DNA of 64,000 bases from Pseudomonas sp. NFR16 (GCF_900108875.1 NZ_FNYJ01000001.1:496001-560000); one strand, 5' to 3'. Positions 33,642-43,164 are shown, counted from the stretch's first letter. Translations and numbers: made by a program. The notes: generated by a model from the sequence alone, not told the origin.

Positions 33642-35583
33642 GACACGGCTGCTGATCGTCGATGACAACGCTGCGACCCGCTACGCGCTGCGCAGGCGCA
33701 TGGAGCGTCAAGGCTTCACTGTGCTGGAAGCGGGGACAGGTACCGAGGGGCTTGCACTGATCGCTGCGCGGATTCCCGATGCGTTGATCCTGGACGTCAA
33801 TCTGCCGGACATGAGCGGCTTCGACATCGTTCGCCAGCTGCGCACCGAACCGCGGACCGCGCTGTTGCCAGTCGTACACGTCTCGGCAGCATCGATTCAG
33901 ACCGGCGATATCGTGACCGGTCTGGAAGCCGGCGCCGACGCCTATCTGGTCCATCCGGTCGATCCTGATGTGCTGCTGGCAACGTTGCGCACGCTGCTGC
34001 GCGTGCGCGACACGGAATTCGCGTTGCGCGAAAGCGAGGAGCGTTTTCGCGAGATTTTCGTCAACGTCTCTGCGCCGATTGCGGTCATGGACGGCGATTT
34101 TGCGGTCCACGAATGCAACCACGCGTTCGCTCAGTTGATCAGTCAGGGCCCTGAAGAACACAGCCTGATGCAGTGTTTCAGCGAGGATCAGGAGGCAGTT
34201 CTCGCCGGCCTTCGCGAAGCGCTGGTCGCGGGCGAACGCTGGAAAGGCACGCTGAGCATGCGCGTCAAGGGCGACGTGCGGGAAACCGAGTGGCAAGTGT
34301 CGCCTTACCGTGCCACCGGGCTGAGCCTGGTGTTCATCGAAGACGTCACCGAGCATCGGCGTCGCGAACAGTCGCATCTGCGTCAGCTCGATTCAGTCAA
34401 CAGTCAATTGGCCCATGAAGTCGCCGAGCGCGCCAGGACCGAAGAACAGCTGCTGCAGGCGCAGAAAATGGACGCCATCGGCAAACTGACCGGCGGCATC
34501 GCTCACGACTTCAACAACTTGCTGACCGGCATCGTCACCGGACTTGAGCTGATCAAGAAACGCACCGAAGACGCCCGCCCGGAAAAAGTGCTGACTTACG
34601 CCGATGCAGCGCTGGCGTCAGCCAGAAGTGCCTCGGCGTTGACTCAACGGTTGCTGGCCTTCGCTCGTCAGCAGCCGCTTGACACGCAACCTACCGACAT
34701 CAATCAGCACGTGCGCTCATTGGAGGATCTGCTGAGCCGGACCATCGGCAAGCGTATCGGCCTGACCCTCGAACTGACCTCACGCAGCGCGATTGCGATG
34801 GTCGATTCCGGGCAACTGGAAAGTGCCGTGCTTAACCTGGTGATCAACGCGCGCGACGCGCTGCCCGAGGGCGGCAATATCTGGATCAGCACGTTCGAAG
34901 CCTACTCCCAGGGCCACTCGCGCATGGAAGACGGCGCCTACATCGCCCTCACGGTGCGCGACGATGGCGTGGGCATCGAACATCACCTGATCGATAAAGT
35001 GTTCGACCCGTTCTTTACCACCAAGCCAATTGGCGAGGGCACCGGGCTGGGACTCTCGACCATCTATGGATTCGCCCGTCAGTCCGGCGGCGACGTGAAC
35101 ATTCGCAGCGTCGTTGGCCACGGCACTGAAGTGACCCTGATGCTGCCGGCCGCCGTCGAGCAGAGCGTGCCGCCGCAGCTCGCGCCCGTCCCGGCCGAGC
35201 TGGGCGCCGGGGAGCATATCCTGATCGTCGAGGACACTGCTTCGGTGCGCATGTTCGTCAATGAAGTGCTTACCGATGCCGGGTATCGTTGCACGCAGGC
35301 CGCGGACGTCAATACCGCGCTGTCGATCATGGAGCAGGATCGGTCGATCGACCTGTTACTTACCGACGTCGGCATGCCGCAGATGAATGGCCGCGAGATG
35401 GCCCGCCTGGTGCGTGGCTGGCGTCCGGAACTGCCTGTGCTGTTCATGACGGGCTACGCCGAAAACGCCCTGAACCGGCAACACTTTCTCGGCGAAGGGA
35501 TGGACATGATCATCAAACCTTTCCAGCTGGTCGAGTTCTTGTGCAAGGTGCGGGCAATGCTCGATGGTGGGGCCGCCCACTAG
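33631..35583 (+). CDS. Hybrid histidine kinase: REC-PAS-HisKA-HATPase-REC
   Basis: Soluble 650-aa protein. REC1 (5-120) has D55 and, unusually, His in place of the conserved Lys (YLVHPV near 105-110). A PAS domain spans about 135-245, HisKA has H292 in GGIAHDFNNLL, then HATPase (390-505) and REC2 (528-645) with D579 and a normal KPF. REC1 can receive phosphate from the upstream kinase, then relay it through H292 to REC2. ATG 33631 overlaps the preceding stop by 11 bases; the frame further upstream is antiphase coding. The unit ends 150 bases before the phytochrome gene. Confidence 0.93.
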   Translation: MKAETRLLIVDDNAATRYALRRRMERQGFTVLEAGTGTEGLALIAARIPDALILDVNLPDMSGFDIVRQLRTEPRTALLPVVHVSAASIQTGDIVTGLEAGADAYLVHPVDPDVLLATLRTLLRVRDTEFALRESEERFREIFVNVSAPIAVMDGDFAVHECNHAFAQLISQGPEEHSLMQCFSEDQEAVLAGLREALVAGERWKGTLSMRVKGDVRETEWQVSPYRATGLSLVFIEDVTEHRRREQSHLRQLDSVNSQLAHEVAERARTEEQLLQAQKMDAIGKLTGGIAHDFNNLLTGIVTGLELIKKRTEDARPEKVLTYADAALASARSASALTQRLLAFARQQPLDTQPTDINQHVRSLEDLLSRTIGKRIGLTLELTSRSAIAMVDSGQLESAVLNLVINARDALPEGGNIWISTFEAYSQGHSRMEDGAYIALTVRDDGVGIEHHLIDKVFDPFFTTKPIGEGTGLGLSTIYGFARQSGGDVNIRSVVGHGTEVTLMLPAAVEQSVPPQLAPVPAELGAGEHILIVEDTASVRMFVNEVLTDAGYRCTQAADVNTALSIMEQDRSIDLLLTDVGMPQMNGREMARLVRGWRPELPVLFMTGYAENALNRQHFLGEGMDMIIKPFQLVEFLCKVRAMLDGGAAH

Positions 35584-35732
35584 AAATTTTCTTCCGCCAA
35601 CGGGCATCCGGGTGTACTGGTAGGCGCCTGTTTTTGTTACCGTATATGCCAATTCATTCAGTGCCGTCCCCCTTGGGCACACACCGCTGATGCCTGAAGA
35701 TGCTGAAAGGGCGCGGTGAAGGAGATCTAGTT

Positions 35733-37988
35733 TTGACCCTCAGCCAGGAACTCCATCAGAGCGCGATCGATAATTGCGCACGAGAGCCGATCCAGATTCC
35801 CGGCAGCATTCAGCCGCAGGGCTTCCTGCTGGTGATCGATGAGGCGGCGATGAACGTCGTCCAGGTCAGTGTCAACGTGCAAAACTGGCTCGGCCTGGAT
35901 CCGCAGGTGCTGATCGGTGCGGCATTGAGCACGGTATTCGCGGACTGCGAGCTGCTGTTCAAACGCCTGCAGGCATTGCCCGAAGACGACCAGAATCCGT
36001 TTCACGTGGGTGACGTGCGCTTCCTCGAAGGGTCGCGCGCCGGCCTGCCGATGGCGATGATGGTGCACCGTCACGACAAGGTCCTGATCGCCGAATTCGA
36101 ACCGGCCGGTGACATGAGCTCGGCTTACAACAATGTGTATCCGCTGATGCGCGGGTTCATCAGTCAGATGAACGAGCACGAAACCATCGAGGCGCTGTGT
36201 CAGCGCTCGGCGGCGGAGGTCAAGCGCATCACCGGGTTCGGCCGGGTCAAGGCCTATCAGTTCGACGCCGATGGCAACGGGCTGGTCAACGCTGAGGTGG
36301 CCGATGAGGGATACGCGAGTTTCCTGGGCCTGAGTTTTCCGGCGACCGACATTCCCAGGCAGGCGCGTGCCTTGTATGTCGCGAACCGTATCCGCGTCAT
36401 CGAAGACGCCAACTACCAGCCCTCGCCGCTGGTGCCGGTCAACAATCCGCTGACGGGCGCGCCCCTGGATCTGAGTTTCGCCACCCTGCGCAGCGTCTCC
36501 CCGGTGCACCTGCAATACATGCGCAACATGCAGACGCTGGCCTCAATGTCGATCTCGATCGTGGTGCGCGGTGAGCTTTGGGGCTTGATCTCCTGCCATC
36601 ATGCCTCGCCAAGGCCGGTCAGTTTTCAGACCCGCACGGCCTGCGAACTCCTTGGCAGCGTGCTGTCCCTGCAGATCGAGACCAAGGAGGCCCAGGTCAA
36701 GACGCAGCGCATGCTGAGCCTGCGTCGCCAGATCGTGCAGATGCTCGCGGCGATGGCGGATCTGGACAGCGTGGTGGGCGGCTTGCGCTCGGTGCCCGAG
36801 GTCTTGCTGGCCTTCGTGGAAGCCAGCGGTGCGGCGGTGATTTCCGAATCCACTATCGACACCTATGGCGATACGCCGGATCACGAGCAGATCAAGGCAT
36901 TGACCCAATGGCTGAGCCAGCGCGGCAGTCACGAGGTCTTCCAGTCCGATAACGTCGGCCGGGACATTGCGCAACTGCCCGAACTGGCATCGTCGGTCAG
37001 TGGCGTGCTGGCAATGGCGATCTCTGAGTTGCATTCGAACTACATCATCTGGTTCCGCCCCGAGCAGACGCGCGTGGTGAAGTGGGCGGGCAAGCCGGAT
37101 AAAAGCGTGGGGGAGGCCGGCGCGCTGAATCCTCGCAACAGTTTCGAAATGTGGCAGCAGACCGTCAGCGGCTTCTCGCGCCCATGGGACGAGCTGGATT
37201 GTGAAGGCGTCATCGAATTGCGCGCGGCCGTGCTGGGCATTGTCCTGCGCAAGGCCGAGGAAATGGCGTCGCTGGCCGAAGAGCTGAAGAAGTCCAACAA
37301 AGAACTCGAAGCCTTCTCCTACAGTGTCTCTCACGACCTGCGTGCGCCGTTGCGGCACATCGCCGGGTACGCTGAATTGCTCAGCGACATCGAGGGCAGC
37401 AAACTGTCCGATCGCGGCGTGCGCTTTCTGGAAAACATCGGTGAGTCGGCGCGCTTCGCCGGCACGCTGGTGGACAATCTGCTGAGCTTCTCGCAGATGG
37501 GCCGCTCGGCCATGCGTTATTCGGAAGTCGACCTCAATGCCATGGTCGAGGCGATCCGTCGGGAAATGCTTCCCGATTATGAAGGTCGGGATTTGCAATG
37601 GCGGATTTCCGAGCCGTTACCGGTAGTGATTGCCGACGCGGCGTTTCTGCATTTGGCGATGCGCAATCTGCTGTCCAACGCTATTAAATACAGCCGCACG
37701 CAAAGCGCTGCGGTGATCGAAATCGGCAGCTATGAAGAAGACGGCAAGGTCGTGGTGTACATCCGCGACAACGGCGTGGGCTTCGACATGGAATACGCCG
37801 GCAAGCTGTTTGGCGTGTTCCAGCGCTTGCATCGCATGGAGGAATTCGAAGGAACGGGGATCGGCCTTGCCAGCGTGCGCCGGATCATCGAGCGTCATGA
37901 CGGCTCGGTCTGGGCGCAAAGCCAACTGGGGCAGGGCGCCACCTTTTATTTTGCGCTTCCAAAGCGCAGTCTCACAGTAACCCTTTGA
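35733..37988 (+). CDS. bphP: Bacteriophytochrome histidine kinase
   Basis: Red/far-red photoreceptor kinase of 751 aa: PAS (about 15-120), GAF (140-310), PHY (320-505) and HisKA/HATPase (515-745). C15 in DNCAREP is the biliverdin-linking cysteine; the PXSDIP-like PATDIP is at 203-208, the chromophore-contacting H259 in SPVHLQYM, the PHY-tongue PRNSF at 467-471, and the phosphoacceptor H534 in SVSHDLRAPL. I start at TTG 35733 because AAGGAG lies before it, rather than ATG 35700. There is no bphO heme oxygenase beside it, as in the second phytochrome of P. syringae. The response regulator follows after 19 bases. Confidence 0.95.
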   Translation: MTLSQELHQSAIDNCAREPIQIPGSIQPQGFLLVIDEAAMNVVQVSVNVQNWLGLDPQVLIGAALSTVFADCELLFKRLQALPEDDQNPFHVGDVRFLEGSRAGLPMAMMVHRHDKVLIAEFEPAGDMSSAYNNVYPLMRGFISQMNEHETIEALCQRSAAEVKRITGFGRVKAYQFDADGNGLVNAEVADEGYASFLGLSFPATDIPRQARALYVANRIRVIEDANYQPSPLVPVNNPLTGAPLDLSFATLRSVSPVHLQYMRNMQTLASMSISIVVRGELWGLISCHHASPRPVSFQTRTACELLGSVLSLQIETKEAQVKTQRMLSLRRQIVQMLAAMADLDSVVGGLRSVPEVLLAFVEASGAAVISESTIDTYGDTPDHEQIKALTQWLSQRGSHEVFQSDNVGRDIAQLPELASSVSGVLAMAISELHSNYIIWFRPEQTRVVKWAGKPDKSVGEAGALNPRNSFEMWQQTVSGFSRPWDELDCEGVIELRAAVLGIVLRKAEEMASLAEELKKSNKELEAFSYSVSHDLRAPLRHIAGYAELLSDIEGSKLSDRGVRFLENIGESARFAGTLVDNLLSFSQMGRSAMRYSEVDLNAMVEAIRREMLPDYEGRDLQWRISEPLPVVIADAAFLHLAMRNLLSNAIKYSRTQSAAVIEIGSYEEDGKVVVYIRDNGVGFDMEYAGKLFGVFQRLHRMEEFEGTGIGLASVRRIIERHDGSVWAQSQLGQGATFYFALPKRSLTVTL

Positions 37989-38007
37989 GTGTCCGAGGAG
38001 ACGCCCA

Positions 38008-38469
38008 ATGCTCAAACCCATTCTTCTGGTGGAAGACAATCCGAACGACCTCGAGCTGACGCTGGTCGCGCTGGAGCGTAGCCAGTTGGCCAACGAGGTG
38101 ATCGTGCTGCGCGATGGCGCCGAAGCGCTGGATTACCTGCTGCGGCGAAACCAGTTCCATGACCGCGTGGCAGGTAATCCTGCGGTGTTGCTGCTGGACC
38201 TGAAACTGCCGAAACTGGACGGCCTTGAGGTACTCAAAGTCATCCGTGAAACGGACGAGTTGCGCAGTATTCCAGTGGTCATGCTGACGTCGTCGCGCGA
38301 GGAACCGGATCTTCAACGCGCCTACGCCCTCGGAGTGAACGCTTACGTGGTCAAACCGGTCGAATTCAAGGAATTCGTCTCGGCTATCTCCGATCTGGGG
38401 ATCTTCTGGGCCGTACTCAACGAGCCACCACCGGGTTCATTGCGACTGTCACGCCGTCCGGGCTCCTGA
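38008..38469 (+). CDS. Single-domain response regulator (RcpA/Cph1-partner type)
   Basis: CheY-like receiver of 153 aa with no output domain. D64 in LLLDLKLPKLDG is the phosphoacceptor, T/S at 94-95 and K116 in VVKPVEF complete the site. It is the longer type (with extra C-terminal helix) that partners phytochromes in cyanobacteria and other bacteria, and its place 19 bases after bphP suggests it is the direct target. Without an output domain it must act by protein contact or pass phosphate on, possibly to the hybrid kinase behind it. Confidence 0.93.
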   Translation: MLKPILLVEDNPNDLELTLVALERSQLANEVIVLRDGAEALDYLLRRNQFHDRVAGNPAVLLLDLKLPKLDGLEVLKVIRETDELRSIPVVMLTSSREEPDLQRAYALGVNAYVVKPVEFKEFVSAISDLGIFWAVLNEPPPGSLRLSRRPGS

Positions 38470-38544
38470 CCCCTACGACTTTCGGCCTGCGTCGTCATGC
38501 ACACTGCTGGCGGCACAGGCCTTCGAAACAATCGACGATTATTC

Positions 38545-40938
38545 ATGCCGCTATCGCTGCTCAAGTTGCTCCTGGTTGAAGACAGTTCGCACGACGCCGA
38601 GCTGACCCTGCTTACGCTGGAAAACAGCGGGCTGAAAATCGACGCCACCCTGGTCTACAACCATCAGGATGTGGAGCGCGAGCTTTCAGCCTCACGTTTT
38701 GATCTGATCCTCAGCGATTACCTGCTGCCCGGGTCCTCCGGCGCCGATGTCCTGAACTGCGCGTTACGGCTCGCGCCACAGACCCCGTTCATTTTCCTGT
38801 CCGGCATTTTCGGCGAGCAGCATGCGGTCGAGATGATGCGCATGGGCGCCATCGACTACGTTCTTAAACAGAACTTGAAAATGCTGCCCAAGGCCGTCAT
38901 GCGCGCCGTGTCCGAAGTGCACGAGCGGGAAAAGCGCCTGCACGCCGAGCAGACGCTGCAAGATGCGGAAGTGCGGGCGCACCTGGCGATCGAGGCGGCG
39001 GACATGGGCGTCTGGACCTACGACCCGCGTACCGACACGCTGCTCTGGGACGAGCGATGCAAGGCGCTTTATGGCGTCGCGGCCGATGCTCAGGTCAGCA
39101 TGGCCTTCATGTTCTCGCGCTGCCATCCGGACGATCGCGACCTGTTGCAAAGCCGGGTCAAGTCTGCACTTGAAGCCGACACCGGCTTCCAGATCGAGCA
39201 TCGCCTGCTGACCGATGACGACAGCGAACGCTGGGTGTTTTCCAACGGTCGTTCGTTGTTCGAGGACGGCAAGTGCGTGCGCTTCACCGGTGTCATGCAG
39301 GACATCAGCGAGCGCAAACAGGCGACTCAGGCGCTGCATCAGCTCAATGAAATCCTCGGCGAACGCGTCGTGCAGCGTACCCGCGAGCGCGACCGGACCT
39401 GGGAGCTGTCCCGCGAATTGCTCGGCGTGCTGCGTTTCGACCTGACCCCGATCGCCCTCAACCCTGCGTGGGAGGCGACGCTGGGCTGGGCGCGAGGCGA
39501 TCTGAACGAACGGCCGTTGGGCGCGTTGATCCATCCTGACGATCTGGATGCGACGCTGCACGAGACGGCCAGCGTCGCCAAGGGCAACGTCTCGACGCGC
39601 TTCGTCAATCGCATGCGCCACGCCGACGGCGGCTATCGCTGGTTGTCCTGGACCATCGTTCCCGACGAGGGGCTGATGTACGCGGCGGTCCGCGACATCA
39701 CCAGTGAGCGGGCAGTGGTCGATGAGCTGGCGGCGACCAACAAGCGGTTGCGCGACCAGATCCGGGAACGTGAGCGCGTCGAAGCGGCGTTGCAGCAGAT
39801 GCAGCGTCTTGAAGTGGTCGGCCAGCTCACCGCTGGCGTCGCCCATGACTTCAACAACCTGCTGACGGTCATCCTCACCAGCGCCAATTTCCTTTCTCGC
39901 GACCTCGAAAAGGGTGTTTTCACCAAGTCGCCGCAGCGCTTGCAGAACATCCGGGAGGCCGGTGAACGCGGCGCCAAACTGACCAGCCAGTTGCTGTCTT
40001 TCTCACGGCGTCAGCGTCTGGAGCCGGTGGCGCTGAACCTCAATGACACCATTGCAGGGATGCGCGAGCTGCTCGGTCGTGCGCTGGGTGGCAGTGTCTG
40101 GGTGGAGACGCAGTTAGCCGACGATTTGTGGAGCGCGCTGGTTGACCCGACCCAGACTGAAATGATCATCCTGAACCTTGCGATCAACGCTCGCGATGCG
40201 ATGGCGCAGGGTGGGCAATTGCGCCTGAGCACCTGGAACGAGATGGTCTACCGCCTGCCGCAACGGCCCGAGGATCCGGACCCGGGCGCGTACGTCGTGC
40301 TGTCGGTCAGCGATTCGGGCTGCGGCATGAGCGAAGAAGTACTGGCAAAAGCGTTCGAACCGTTTTTCACCACCAAGGCGGTGGGCAAGGGCTCGGGGCT
40401 GGGACTTGCGCAGGTTTTCGGCTTCGCCAAACAGTCGGGCGGCGGGGTGAGCATCGACACCGCCGAAAACGCCGGCACGACGATCCGGGTGTACTTGCCC
40501 AGCGTTGCACGGAGCGCCACCCCGGTGGTCAGCGTGTCGGACATGCCGGGTGATGCCAACGCCGATGACCTGCACCGCACCATCCTGCTGGTTGACGATG
40601 ATCCGGATGTGCGCTCGGTGACGTCGATGATGCTCGGGTCGCTGGGTTATTCCGTGGTCGAGGCGGAGAGCGGTGACGATGCGCTGAAGAAGATCGACAC
40701 CGGGATCGAGCTGGTTCTGACTGACTTTGCGATGCCGAACATGACCGGCGCTGAACTCGCTGAAATCATCAAGCGCAATTACCCGGAGCTGCCGGTGATG
40801 TTCATCACCGGATTCGCCGACATCGATATCCTCGACGTCGACCAGCAACTGATCGTGCAGAAGCCCTACAAGGAAGAAGAGCTCGCGCGCAAGCTGGCAA
40901 ACGTGCTGATGAAAAACGGCATGGGCGTCGCCTCCTGA
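38545..40938 (+). CDS. Hybrid histidine kinase: REC-PAS-PAS-HisKA-HATPase-REC
   Basis: Soluble 797-aa kinase. REC1 (5-125) has D58 in LSDYLLPG, PAS1 spans about 140-260, PAS2 about 285-390, HisKA has H434 in GVAHDFNNLL, HATPase covers 530-655 and REC2 675-790 has D727 in LTDFAMPN. The architecture mirrors the 33631 protein and suggests a relay in which REC1 is charged by another kinase of the cluster. Start ATG 38545 begins the receiver directly; ATG 38497 is an in-frame alternative, and neither has a good ribosome binding site. Followed by a strong hairpin. Confidence 0.9.
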   Translation: MPLSLLKLLLVEDSSHDAELTLLTLENSGLKIDATLVYNHQDVERELSASRFDLILSDYLLPGSSGADVLNCALRLAPQTPFIFLSGIFGEQHAVEMMRMGAIDYVLKQNLKMLPKAVMRAVSEVHEREKRLHAEQTLQDAEVRAHLAIEAADMGVWTYDPRTDTLLWDERCKALYGVAADAQVSMAFMFSRCHPDDRDLLQSRVKSALEADTGFQIEHRLLTDDDSERWVFSNGRSLFEDGKCVRFTGVMQDISERKQATQALHQLNEILGERVVQRTRERDRTWELSRELLGVLRFDLTPIALNPAWEATLGWARGDLNERPLGALIHPDDLDATLHETASVAKGNVSTRFVNRMRHADGGYRWLSWTIVPDEGLMYAAVRDITSERAVVDELAATNKRLRDQIRERERVEAALQQMQRLEVVGQLTAGVAHDFNNLLTVILTSANFLSRDLEKGVFTKSPQRLQNIREAGERGAKLTSQLLSFSRRQRLEPVALNLNDTIAGMRELLGRALGGSVWVETQLADDLWSALVDPTQTEMIILNLAINARDAMAQGGQLRLSTWNEMVYRLPQRPEDPDPGAYVVLSVSDSGCGMSEEVLAKAFEPFFTTKAVGKGSGLGLAQVFGFAKQSGGGVSIDTAENAGTTIRVYLPSVARSATPVVSVSDMPGDANADDLHRTILLVDDDPDVRSVTSMMLGSLGYSVVEAESGDDALKKIDTGIELVLTDFAMPNMTGAELAEIIKRNYPELPVMFITGFADIDILDVDQQLIVQKPYKEEELARKLANVLMKNGMGVAS

Positions 40939-40939
40939 T

Positions 40940-40973
40940 CAGCCTTTCGCCGAAAGTCTTCGGCGAGAGGCTG
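40940..40973 (+). terminator. Hairpin terminator after the signalling cluster
   Basis: 15-bp stem with one G-U pair: CAGCCTTTCGCCGAA (40940-40954) / TTCGGCGAGAGGCTG (40959-40973), loop AGTC, starting 2 bases after the stop codon. It is followed by CTGGTTT, so the U-tract is weak, but the long stem closing the last gene fits the end of the operon. Confidence 0.65.
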
Positions 40974-40983
40974 CTGGTTTCGG

Positions 40984-41011
40984 TTTCGCGAGCAAGCTCG
41001 CTCCCACAGGG
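40984..41011. repeat. Pseudomonas REP sequence
   Basis: TTTCGCGAGCAAGCTCGCTC followed by CCACAGGG: the inner GAGCAAGCTC is a near-palindrome. This exact motif is a common extragenic repeat in fluorescent pseudomonads. It sits between the kinase cluster and liuD together with a second, inverted element. Confidence 0.8.
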
Positions 41012-41041
41012 CTTGTGGCCTGTTCCTGGTACCCACTTGAC

Positions 41042-41085
41042 CCTGTACGAGCGCGCTTGCTCTGGGCCGCACTCGGACGATCGGC
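41042..41085. repeat. Second REP-type element, inverted relative to the first
   Basis: CCTGTACGAGCGCGCTTGCT followed by CTGGGCCGCACTCGGACGAT. It matches another common pseudomonad extragenic repeat core (GAGCGCGCTTGCTC with a trailing GGACGAT) and faces the first element about 30 bases away, forming a REP doublet. Extent is by eye. Confidence 0.6.
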
Positions 41086-41202
41086 TGCGCAGCAGTCGTA
41101 AAACCGGCCGCCGCGTTGTGCCTGTCACACCACATGCACCGGATTTGCTGCCAATCCCCGGCACTGCGGCGTCAAGACAGACTCCCGGTAGCTTTTTACC
41201 CA

Positions 41203-43164
41203 TCAACCACCGCTGATCTCAACCAGCACCGTTCCCTCACTGACCATGTCGCCCTCTGCGCAATACAGCGCGGCGACGGTTCCAGCCTGGCTGGCGCGGA
41301 TGCTGTGCTCCATTTTCATGGCTTCCAGTACCACCAGCGGTGTCCCGCTGTCGACCGTGTCGCCGACGTTCACCAGCACCCGCACGATGCTGCCGTTCAT
41401 GGGCGCGTTGAGCCCGCCTTGCTGGACATGACTGGCGGCGGCGTCCGCGATCGGGTCAACCCGTTGAACCGCGTGCAACTCGCCGTGCCAGCGCACATAC
41501 AACGTGTCGCCACGACGCAGGGCCAGAGTCTGCCTGCGCACCCCTTGCTGTTCCACCGTCAGTTGCTCGCCCTGCAAGGCAACGGCATGGTCAAGGCCGC
41601 GTAACCGCACGCTGCGGATCTGGCCCGCGCATTGAAGATGAACGTCCACTTCGCTCGGTGCACCCAGGCGCAGGCCATCGACGCGGGACCATGGCGAGTA
41701 CGGATCATCCTCACGCACCCGGTTCGCTGTGCTTTGCTGCCAGGCGAGCGCAGCGGCGTTCCAGAAGTCATCAGGAAAAGATTCGGCCTGCGGCAACAGG
41801 TCTGCCTGATAGCGCGGGATGAAATCGGTGTCCAGTTCGGCCCTGGCGAAGGCGGGGTGGGCGATGATCCGGCGAAGAAACGCAAGGTTCGTGCGCACGC
41901 CGCCGACGGCAAACTCGTCGAGCATGGCCAGCATTCTCAGTCGTGCCTGTTCGCGATCCTCGCCCCAGGCAATCAGTTTGCCGAGCATCGGGTCGTAGAA
42001 CGGCGACACTGCATCGCCCTCGGCCACACCGCTGTCGATGCGGCGCCCGGCGCTTGTGCTGGATTCCCTGTACACCTGCAGCGTGCCGGTTGCCGGGAGG
42101 AAATCATTGGCCGGGTCCTCAGCGTACAGCCGCACTTCGATGGCATGGCCCTCGAGCGGCACCTGATCCTGCGTCATCGGCAGCGGTTCGCCCTGGGCCA
42201 CGCGGATCTGCCAGGCGACCAGATCCAGTCCGGTGATCGCCTCGGTGACCGGGTGTTCGACCTGCAGGCGGGTGTTCATCTCCATGAAGAAAAATTCGCC
42301 GCGCGCGTCCAGCAGAAACTCGACCGTGCCGGCGCCCACATAACCGATCGCCTGCGCCGCCCGCACCGCCGCTTCACCCATCGCCCGACGCAGCTGCGCG
42401 GTCAATCTCGGCGCAGGGGCTTCCTCGACGACTTTCTGGTGGCGCCGCTGAATCGAACAGTCGCGCTCGTTGAGGTACAGGCAATGGCCGTGTTGATCGG
42501 CAAATACCTGAATCTCCACGTGGCGGGGTTTGAGAACGTACTTCTCGACAAGCATGCGTGAATCGCCGAACGATGACTGCGCCTCGCGCTGTGCCGAAGC
42601 AAGTGCGTCGGCGAGGTCTTCATCACGCTCGACCACTTTCATGCCTTTGCCGCCGCCCCCGGCGGTCGCCTTGAGCAGCACCGGATAGCCGATCCGCGCG
42701 GCGGCTTCGCGAAACGTTGCCGCGTCCTGGGCGTCGCCGTGATAGCCGGGCACCAGCGGGACACCGGCGGCCTCCATCAAGGACTTGGCCGCGGACTTGC
42801 TGCCCATGGCCTCGATGGCTGACGCAGGAGGGCCGAGAAATATCAGCCCGGCTTGCGCCACGGCGCGGGCGAAACCGGCGTTTTCCGAGAGGAATCCGTA
42901 GCCCGGGTGAACGGCCTCGGCGCCACTGGACTTTGCCGCGGCGATCAGTTTATCGATCTTCAGGTAACTGTCCGCGGCCTTGCTGCCACCCAGCGCGACG
43001 GCCATGTCGGCCTCGCGCACATGCCGGGCATCGTGATCGGTGTCGCTGTACACGGCAATGGTGCTCAATCCCATGGCCTTGGCGGTGCGCATGATGCGGC
43101 AAGCGATCTCGCCTCGGTTGGCGATGAGTACGGACGTGAGTGAGGTGCCTGACGCGCCGGTCAT
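41203..43164 (-). CDS. liuD: Methylcrotonyl-CoA carboxylase biotin-containing alpha subunit
   Basis: Biotin carboxylase plus biotin carrier subunit (653 aa) of 3-methylcrotonyl-CoA carboxylase, step two of leucine/isovalerate degradation. Biotin carboxylase domain (about 8-450) has the ATP-binding GGGGKGMK and the catalytic EMNTRLQVEH; the carrier domain ends with EAMKMEHS, biotin-lysine about K617. ATG 43164 begins the conserved domain and overlaps the liuC stop by 4 bases; the longer upstream frame antisenses liuC. It could act on geranyl-CoA in other gene contexts, but liuB and liuA beside it settle the role. Confidence 0.95.
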   Translation of the reverse strand: MTGASGTSLTSVLIANRGEIACRIMRTAKAMGLSTIAVYSDTDHDARHVREADMAVALGGSKAADSYLKIDKLIAAAKSSGAEAVHPGYGFLSENAGFARAVAQAGLIFLGPPASAIEAMGSKSAAKSLMEAAGVPLVPGYHGDAQDAATFREAAARIGYPVLLKATAGGGGKGMKVVERDEDLADALASAQREAQSSFGDSRMLVEKYVLKPRHVEIQVFADQHGHCLYLNERDCSIQRRHQKVVEEAPAPRLTAQLRRAMGEAAVRAAQAIGYVGAGTVEFLLDARGEFFFMEMNTRLQVEHPVTEAITGLDLVAWQIRVAQGEPLPMTQDQVPLEGHAIEVRLYAEDPANDFLPATGTLQVYRESSTSAGRRIDSGVAEGDAVSPFYDPMLGKLIAWGEDREQARLRMLAMLDEFAVGGVRTNLAFLRRIIAHPAFARAELDTDFIPRYQADLLPQAESFPDDFWNAAALAWQQSTANRVREDDPYSPWSRVDGLRLGAPSEVDVHLQCAGQIRSVRLRGLDHAVALQGEQLTVEQQGVRRQTLALRRGDTLYVRWHGELHAVQRVDPIADAAASHVQQGGLNAPMNGSIVRVLVNVGDTVDSGTPLVVLEAMKMEHSIRASQAGTVAALYCAEGDMVSEGTVLVEISGG

